Origin: Fennellomyces sp. T-0311
Taxonomy: Eukaryota > Mucoromycota > Mucoromycetes > Mucorales > Lichtheimiaceae
Length of the DNA stretch: 64,000 nucleotides
Assembly: GCA_025266875.1 (NCBI GenBank)
Contig: JALLLT010000009.1
Location: 248,001-312,000, forward strand
Direction: 5' to 3'
A program made the translations under genes and the position numbers. This document shows positions 57,846-64,000 of the stretch, in pieces (position 1 is the stretch's first letter; each line of letters opens with the position of its first letter). A model generated the notes under the pieces. That model was given only the letters and a program-made list of their open reading frames with translations, had not been told where the DNA came from and ran no database searches.

Positions 57846-58386
57846 ATGGCCACCGGGCCCTTGGTGAGGATCCTCGCAAAGGTAACCGGTTCAACGAAAA
57901 GACAATGTCGATTCCCGCATACTCAAGTAGTCATAATTCCAGACAAGCGAGATTGTCATTACGATCTGCTTACTCATTCTTTGCTACTTTCGATCACTAC
58001 ATCTCATGTTCATGTTTGCTGGGTCCATTCTTTGTGCCGGGGTCGCCAAAGGACTAAAGCAAGTGCTTCGTCAGCCACGACCTGGTGCCACCAGCGATCC
58101 AAGCATTATGAAGCGGGAAAGTTATGGAATGCCCTCGAGCCATAGTCAAGTTATGGCTTTTTTTGCGGAATACACGTTCCTGTCTCAATGGCGAAAGACG
58201 GCGTTTGGAATCACTGTGTACATTTTCACAATCTTTGTGCTCTGGTCACGAGTAAAAATGCGTCACCACACGTTGGCACAAGTCTCGGTGGGAGCGATGA
58301 TTGGAGCGGGCATGGCTTATTTATGGTACGGTTTATGGCAGAAGGTTGAATTTCAATACACACAGATGATAGGATATACAAAATGA
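57846..58386 (+). CDS. CWH8: Dolichyldiphosphatase, N terminus damaged or unresolved
   Basis: The 3' part from about 57949 to the stop is clear: IVITICLLILCYFRSLH membrane helix, then the PAP2 motifs KQVLRQPRP, PSSHS and SRVKMRHHT in order. This is the DOLPP1/Cwh8 arrangement. The enzyme dephosphorylates dolichyl diphosphate in the ER lumen so the carrier can be reused for N-glycosylation. The first ATG (57846, MATGPL) has the family start, but between 57875 and 57965 the family-like pieces (FNEK, AYSS, IIP, SEIVIT) fall in different frames. I found no splice pattern that joins them well. The region carries small indels or an intron I failed to see. Confidence 0.7.
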
Positions 58387-58433
58387 TTACGTTAAAGTAC
58401 AGGAGAATAATAAATTATTGCGCGTTGTAGTAT

Positions 58434-60030
58434 TTAGAGGGTCAACGCAACAACAGAGGAGAGCAGCACTGCTGCAGTCCAGCCAGCCATCTTCAATGCA
58501 GACGCGCCGGACATGGTAAAGTCGCCACCTTCGTACGTGGGCGCCAGGTTGGGTCTTGGCTGGCTCTCATCCCAAGTGCAGTTGGCTGCCGAGGTATAGT
58601 AGATGGATTCGTCTAACGCAACGTTGCGGAGCCAGATACGCTCGTAGTCGCCTGAAGGTGCCGAGGGGTTAACGGCGTTGATGGCATCCGAAAGCAAAGC
58701 GTCGCCCATGACAATGGCGCCAGAGTACCAGTCATAGCCGCCGGATGGGGTGAGCACACCGTCTACACGATAGATTCTCTTGTTTTTGATGAACTTGTAC
58801 GAGGTATCGTCGCTGCTGATGCCATAGCCCTTGAGAACGTCATCCATCGTAACAGCAATATAGGTTTCGTCAATAATAACATCGACATCCGTGATGGTCT
58901 TGAGAAAGTCATCGCTGTTGAAGAATTGAAGAGTTTGAGGTTGCAAGATGCGGCCACCTGCGAATTCCTCATCGTTAGTTACTGACCCTCCCCAAATTGA
59001 TATGCTTCTTATTTACCTGCGTCTTCGATGATTTGCTTCTTGTAGCTTGCAATGCTTACATTCCAGGTACCGGTGTTGTTGTTGAACTGGTTGGGCGCAT
59101 CAAACATGGTCCAGGCAACCAGAGGCTTCTCATTGTCTTTGTAGTTGCTGGCGGCTTTCTTCAAACGGCCATAGTTGTCAGTGATATTGGCAATAATCTC
59201 GTTGGCCAAGCCCTCGAGGTTATAGAATGCAGCATAATAGCCGAGCCATGCAACACGCTAGAGGAAATTCTATTTAGAACTCATCGTTACAAAAAGGCCA
59301 TCAAGTGACTTACACCAAGCACATCGGGCTCATACGATTGAGCAGTCGTAACAATCGAGTCGTCGGTAGACAAGTAGCTTGAACCGAACAAAACCTCGAC
59401 AGCAGCACTCTGTTGGTTGGCCAAAGTGACGTTGGTTGCCGAGATTTCAGTCACATTGTTGGATTCTTTGCTATACTTGTCAAAGCAGCTCGACGAAACC
59501 ATAGATGCGTCGGCGATAAGATCAATGGTCTGGGCGACACCAAGCATCTTTTTGAAGCGGAAGTTGTAAAATTAGATTGCCTTACTACATCAATGCTTTC
59601 TTTTTTTTTGTTTACTTACTTCGAGATAAGGTACGACGGTGGTTTCGAGCGCGGCAACACTGGTCACGGGAATATTGTGGATAATGGAGTTGTTGGCGCC
59701 CGCGGGAGCAGGGGTACCACATTGCACGAGATAGTATTGCTGCTCGTTACGATGGTCGGTAATGAGCTTGTAGTTGTTAAAGTACTGGATTTCATAGTAC
59801 TGCGCGTCATCGTCTCCTGCAGAAGCATGGAAAACCCTGGTATCAGATTGTGCATCATTGTTTTATGTTTATGTAAAGATCTTACTCGAGTTTAACTTTT
59901 CGGGAAAGTAGTCGGTGTTGGCATCATAGTTCTGAACGCACTGACCATTCTTCAGGTTCTGTGCTGAGACTTGTGCGCCGAGAAACGCTAAACAGCCTAA
60001 AGCGGCGGCCACACAATGCAAACGGGGCAT
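58434..60030 (-). CDS. GPI-anchored protein with periplasmic-binding-protein-like fold
   Basis: Five exons: 60030-59886, 59816-59620, 59547-59314, 59257-59017, 58957-58434; 446 residues. A signal peptide (MPRLHCVAAALGCLAFLGAQVSA) is followed by a domain resembling class III substrate-binding proteins (BtuF/FepB type): YFNNYKLITDHRNEQQYYLVQCGTPAPAG, VPYLEMLGVAQTIDLI, ALETTVV and SYEPDVLG, where bacterial members have similar strand-turn patterns. Many N-glycosylation sequons and a hydrophobic C terminus after a Ser/Gly stretch (GASALKMAGWTAAVLLSSVVALTL) indicate a GPI anchor, so it sits on the cell surface. Binding of a chelated metal or cofactor is an inference from the fold. The 3' end lies 47 bp from the convergent CWH8 gene. 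Confidence 0.78.
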
Positions 60031-60259
60031 ACTTTTTTCTGGAGGAAAAAAAAGAACGAAAGCAACAGAAAGAGAGTCCGATCTCGTCTGAGATGTATAA
60101 CGCCATCTCCTTGCCTTTTAGTGGCTTATTTCGCGTCACGTTACACGATCAAAAGTCTCTTTTACTTTTTACATTAATGTTGCATGACGAAGTTGTATGG
60201 GAAAGATGATAATACAGATGGAAACGAATAAGAGGAAGTTGAGGTAAAGTGTGCTGATT

Positions 60260-62025
60260 CTAAATTGAAATAGTTTTGAAGATATTGAAGCCACTGTTTG
60301 CTGTGCTAAGAACACAACCGGGAATCTGCTTGTGCCAGTGAAGTTCCTTAATCTCACTTTGACCTTGGTGGATGAAAAGCAATTGGGGCGGAACCTGAAC
60401 ACCTTCGCTCGTCAGTCGTCCTTCTTCTTCCGCATCCGGCTCAACGGAAAGATCCCACAGTGTCAGCTGATCATCTGCTCCCGATACTGCAAGTGCTGAT
60501 TCTTCGGTAGGATGCCATTCGATGGAAGTAATTGGTGCGTTATGCCATTTGAAGCTTGCGACGGGTGTAGCGTTGTTGCTATGGGAAACCATGTTAATAC
60601 GCACAGTTATCACTTTTGTTGTCAAAACACGCATACCCCTTAAATTGTCGAAGATCCCACACACTAAACACACCGTCGTCGTGGCCGCTAGCCAGCAAAT
60701 AGCTTGCCTTGTGGTTCCACGTGATCACGTTCACATCCGAAGAACTGGCACGGATGCTAACTGCGGAACGATTCTTGCTTCGCGTATCCCAAATTTTGAC
60801 TGTTTGATCCGCCGAACAAGATGCAAACACATTGCGTTCTGTGGGAGACCATTGAAGATCCTCTACCGAGGACTTGTGCTCACGGAAAGCAGTATTATCT
60901 GTTGAGGCGCCGGTTGGTCGTACAATGGTATTATAGATGAGACCCGCATTGTCACCCGTAAGCAATCTAATGCATAAATAATTAAGATCTGTGCACCCTT
61001 TGCGTGTTCATCTGACTATTTCAGTATTACCTTCCCGCGTCCAAAGGTGACCAATCCATCGCATAACCTTCGTAGCGACCGTGGTTGTTGACGGTGGCGA
61101 AGGGCTTGGTTGACTTTGGTAATGGAGTGCCAGGTACATCCAGACTCTTCATGTAAGGCGACAAGTCGTAAATGTGAACTTTTCCAGTCTCGGCCCATGT
61201 GGCGGCAATATGCTTTTCCTGCTGTTGAGGCATCACACGCAGGCGGTTGACACAGCCATTATGGGGAATGGATCGGTACTCCAAAACAGGGTCCTCATCC
61301 AACGCGTCTGCATCATCCTCATCGTCCGAATCTAGTTTATAGTGTGTTAGATTCAACTGCACACAACCTTGGGTTGCGAATGTATATATGCGAACCTTCC
61401 TGTTGAGTCTTGTGAAGCTGAGACAACTTCATGACCAACACCTCGTTGTCACGTACACCGGGAACCGAGGTACCAGCAGCAACGTAGGCTGTGGCAGGGA
61501 ACTAAGGGGAAAAAAGCGATTAGTGAAACACAGACTTTGGTAACCGCCTTTTCCTTTCTTCTTACTCACGTTTTTGCGTTCCTCGCCCAATGAATCTTGC
61601 AAAATATCGAAACTCAAGAATGGTGCGCGAACATCCAAGTTATGAAGCATAACATAGACCGATTGATCCGCTTCAAGTTGTTCACCCTCTTCCAATGGTT
61701 GACCCGGCAAATATGTTCGCAACTCGGGCTCTTCTTGTTCCTCGTCTTCTTCCTTTTCATCCACGTCCATGCCTAATATTCAAACTTAGTTGGAAACGTC
61801 TATTGTTGGGGACAGCAACATACCGTCTTCGTCCATGGCCTGATCTTGGCCGTTGTCCTGCTGCTCGTCGCCCGACTCTTGTTCAAAGTCGTCTTCCCAA
61901 GCGTCTTCGAACTCGCCCATTTCATTGAGATCACCGTTGGCGCTGCGAAGGCGGCCGTTGCCTAAATCGGCAGCCTTATAGTCCTGCTGCATTTCTTCAT
62001 CGCGATCTGCCTGGCGTTTCGACAT
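60260..62025 (-). CDS. RRB1: Ribosome-assembly WD40 protein RRB1/GRWD1
   Basis: Six exons: 62025-61824, 61772-61570, 61501-61396, 61331-61031, 60966-60637, 60578-60260; 486 residues. An acidic N terminus (EDAWEDDFEQESGDEQQ) is followed by the family block LRTYLPGQPLEEGEQLE and YVMLHNLDVRAPFLSFDIL, then WD repeats (HIAATWAETGKVHIYDL, NVFASCSADQTVKIWDTRS, YLLASGHDDGVFSVWDLRQF, ESALAVSGADDQLTLWDLS). Rrb1 is the dedicated chaperone of ribosomal protein uL3 and is needed for 60S assembly. The C-terminal ELHWHKQIPGCVLSTANSGF is diagnostic. All phases agree. Confidence 0.95.
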
Positions 62026-63595
62026 GGTGGATATTCTGAGGGAAAACCAGCCTTCAAAAAACCCATTTTTTTTAAAGCGGCTTAAAAAAATCTTTTGCCA
62101 CTCCGCCTTGACAACCATTCTGTTGTCAGGGTGCTTGGTGATGAGAAACTCCAATAATAGTGAGTTTTGCCTCGTTATTCCTGCTCCTTGTGCTAGTAAA
62201 ACTCTTGGGAGTATCGGAGGGAGCATTGTTCGCGTAACTTCCGCGGGAATCGGTATTAGATGGATTACTCTATCCCATATTCGTCGAAGTTGTCCACAAT
62301 AACGCCTGAGTATATCGACAGTAGAGGCATCAGGAGTAATTTGGGTCTTCGGTGAGCAAACACTGGGCAGTGCTTGTGATTGGGTTTATCATTGAGAGCC
62401 ATGGCATTCAATTATTACTTGAACTTATACGCTACAAAGCCATTATGCTTCTCGATATGTCACTTTATGTGATGCATGATGGCCAAACGACTAACTGAGA
62501 TACATAGCTGGGAAAAAAAAACCTTGTGCATAAGCCCTATGAATACTCTACGTAAAGCTTAGATAGAGTAGCTTGATCGGTATCATCCTGAGCGGGTTGA
62601 TGGACAGTATGGCAGTAATTGGTCAAGTTGTTTCAAAGCTATCTCTCCCATCGGGTATCGTTGCGCACATGCATCAATAATTACGAAAAACAATGCCATG
62701 CACATAGGACAATAGGACTCACTATGGACGACCGTTACGGCATTTGATTCAATTCGTTAACCGAAGGTACGACGGAGTTTTTTTTCAAAGGAAGTAAAAG
62801 CAAGCTTCGGGCTGGCGAACAGTGGATCCCCCTCTTAGATCCATCCATTCAAGAGTAAGTGGCAATCCATCCATCCATCCATCGACAAGGATGATGCATC
62901 TGTGATGAACGGTGGCGCTTACACATATGATTAGTGAGAGATAAATGGAAGAAGAAGCGCCAACGACGTCTCAAAGCCAAGAGAAGAAAGATGAGAGCCA
63001 GAAGCAAATAAATGCATTGCTCTCTCCACGTTGAAATGGAAGCTCGTCAGTCCAAGTTTCCGCGCCTGCGCGCTCGTCCAAGCTACCCTGGTTACCTCGT
63101 GTGCTCGATTGCCAAGCTGTCGGGATCAATCGAACTTTTCTCAACGTGCGTCAATAAAAGGATCATTTCTCTTATCAAATGCTGCGTGTGCTGGTGGTGG
63201 TTGTGGCTGTGTACATGAATTTATTGCGGTGCAGATAGCATTGCCGTGCCGCTGGGTCTTAGACGATCAAGTCATTTTTAAAAGTTTTCTTTGGAGTCTA
63301 AGAACGAATCCTTTCACGGTTGCTCAAAATGGATGCGCTGGGTAGGGTGATGGGTGATCTTTATGAGGAAAGAAATGCTCATTGTGTAGGGTGGGGATAG
63401 GGAAGTGTGGAAAGGTAGGTGTGTGGAGTGTGTGGGAGGGATGGGGCTGGAGAGGGTAAACAACAGGAAGAAAAACAAAGCAAAAGTACACGTATGATTA
63501 CAAAGGGGAAGAGAGATAGACAAGGCCCGCAGCCTTTACAATAATAGAAAGAATACTAGAAGACAAGTTGTAGCTTTTCCATCGCAAGATGTAGT
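62026..63595. other. Intergenic
   Basis: 1.6 kb, with a short ATCC tetranucleotide repeat at about 62863-62883. Several frames at 63.0-63.3 kb have no support. Confidence 0.4.
62863..62883. repeat. ATCC tetranucleotide microsatellite
   Basis: About five tandem ATCC units in intergenic DNA. Confidence 0.8.
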
Positions 63596-64000
63596 TTACT
63601 GTGTAGCCCGCTTGATCATCTACGCCCGCCAGTCAGTACCCGCAAACACCCACGCCCTCGCAACTTACTTCTTTAGCCCATCGTGCTGTCTCCTTTGTAC
63701 TCGTTCCGTAGTGACGGCTTGTTCTGGCTTCCCGGAGGAGAAGAGGAACCCAGTCGGCTTGGAGGAACTGCTTGAGCTGTCCACCGAACGCATCTGCCAA
63801 ATCACTGCAAACAAAAAAAAAGAGCATCAGCACCGCCTGCTCGTTGTCCACAACCATCATACATTACCCCAAGAGACCAATCAGCGCCCTCGTCAAAGGA
63901 TCCGAGCGGTTGGGGTCCACGGCCAATGCGTTCATAAAGTGGAAGATACCCTGCATATACGGTAAAAGAATGGCCACTCGCTGGGTGCCCGCCAAGCCCT
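63596..64000 (-). CDS. KAP95: Importin beta-1 (Kap95), C-terminal part
   Basis: The gene runs off the right edge. Three exons are visible: beyond 64000 to 63868, 63804-63669, and a 15-nt last exon 63610-63596 encoding RATQ and the stop. The protein reads RVAILLPYMQGIFHFMNALAVD...DPLTRALIGLLGDLADAFGGQLKQFLQ and ends ARWAKERATQ, matching the last HEAT repeats of importin beta-1. It carries importin-alpha/NLS cargo through nuclear pores and binds RanGTP. Frame and phase agree at both junctions. Confidence 0.93.

Noticed and set aside
58434..60030. Recent bacterial transfer of the binding-protein gene
   Set aside because: Four introns, fungal signal peptide and GPI signal, and local base composition argue for a long-resident fungal gene.
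1..64000. CRISPR arrays, bacterial operons, tRNA or rRNA genes
   Set aside because: No regularly spaced repeats, no Shine-Dalgarno-led gene strings and no convincing tRNA B-box/cloverleaf were seen by eye; a tRNA could be missed without a covariance search.

Overview
The window is nuclear DNA from a filamentous fungus, most likely Mucoromycota (Mucorales-like). Genes are densely packed on both strands and split by many short introns (mostly 45-80 nt, GT-AG, often with a CTAAC/CTAAT branch site). The gene set is eukaryotic housekeeping plus a blue-light WC-2 homologue, and there is an EnSpm/CACTA element of the tnp2 family. The species cannot be told from the sequence alone. Gene models were made by joining reading frames at splice sites that keep phase. 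Unless stated otherwise, every exon set given is in frame from ATG to stop.

Layout. 1-4440: right part of a CACTA transposon, with a nine-exon tnp2 transposase on +, a small two-exon coiled-coil gene on -, subterminal ATCCTTGA repeats and a right end starting CACTG when read inward. 5.2-34.0 kb: gene-rich euchromatin. In order it holds a J-domain membrane protein, a disordered protein, a NIPA-type Mg2+ transporter, a basic orphan, mitochondrial uL2m, WC-2, an APC amino-acid/GABA permease divergent from a MATE exporter, the spliceosomal cyclophilin CWC27, a BAG6-like ubiquitin-like protein, a secreted GH28 polygalacturonase, a small conserved-looking protein, SEC12, a Ser-rich protein with SxIP motifs, ITPK1 and RBM25. 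35-46 kb: an AT-rich, duplicated and decaying region. It has two glutathione S-transferase paralogues, F-box/CxxC genes and fragments, two TA-flanked MITEs and one arm of an inverted repeat family. 46.2-51.6 kb: EFM7-like methyltransferase, GSK3 and a YAK1/DYRK kinase. 52.4-55.0 kb: a frameshifted F-box paralogue and the second arm of the inverted repeat. 55.5-64 kb: SEC22, dolichyldiphosphatase with a damaged or unresolved N terminus, a GPI-anchored protein with a periplasmic-binding-protein-like fold, the ribosome-assembly WD40 protein RRB1/GRWD1 and the 3' end of importin beta-1.

Functional themes are pre-mRNA splicing (CWC27, RBM25), the early secretory pathway (SEC12 for COPII assembly, SEC22 as ER-Golgi SNARE, dolichyldiphosphatase for N-glycosylation), translation and ribosome biogenesis (uL2m, EFM7, RRB1), and signalling (WC-2, GSK3, YAK1, ITPK1).

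The most unusual material is in 35-55 kb. A module made of an F-box gene facing an unidentified 0.85-kb degenerate coding repeat occurs twice in opposite orientation (about 36.5-38.7 and 52.4-55.0 kb). MITE insertions and indels have broken several copies, while one F-box gene (44.2 kb) and both GST genes remain open.
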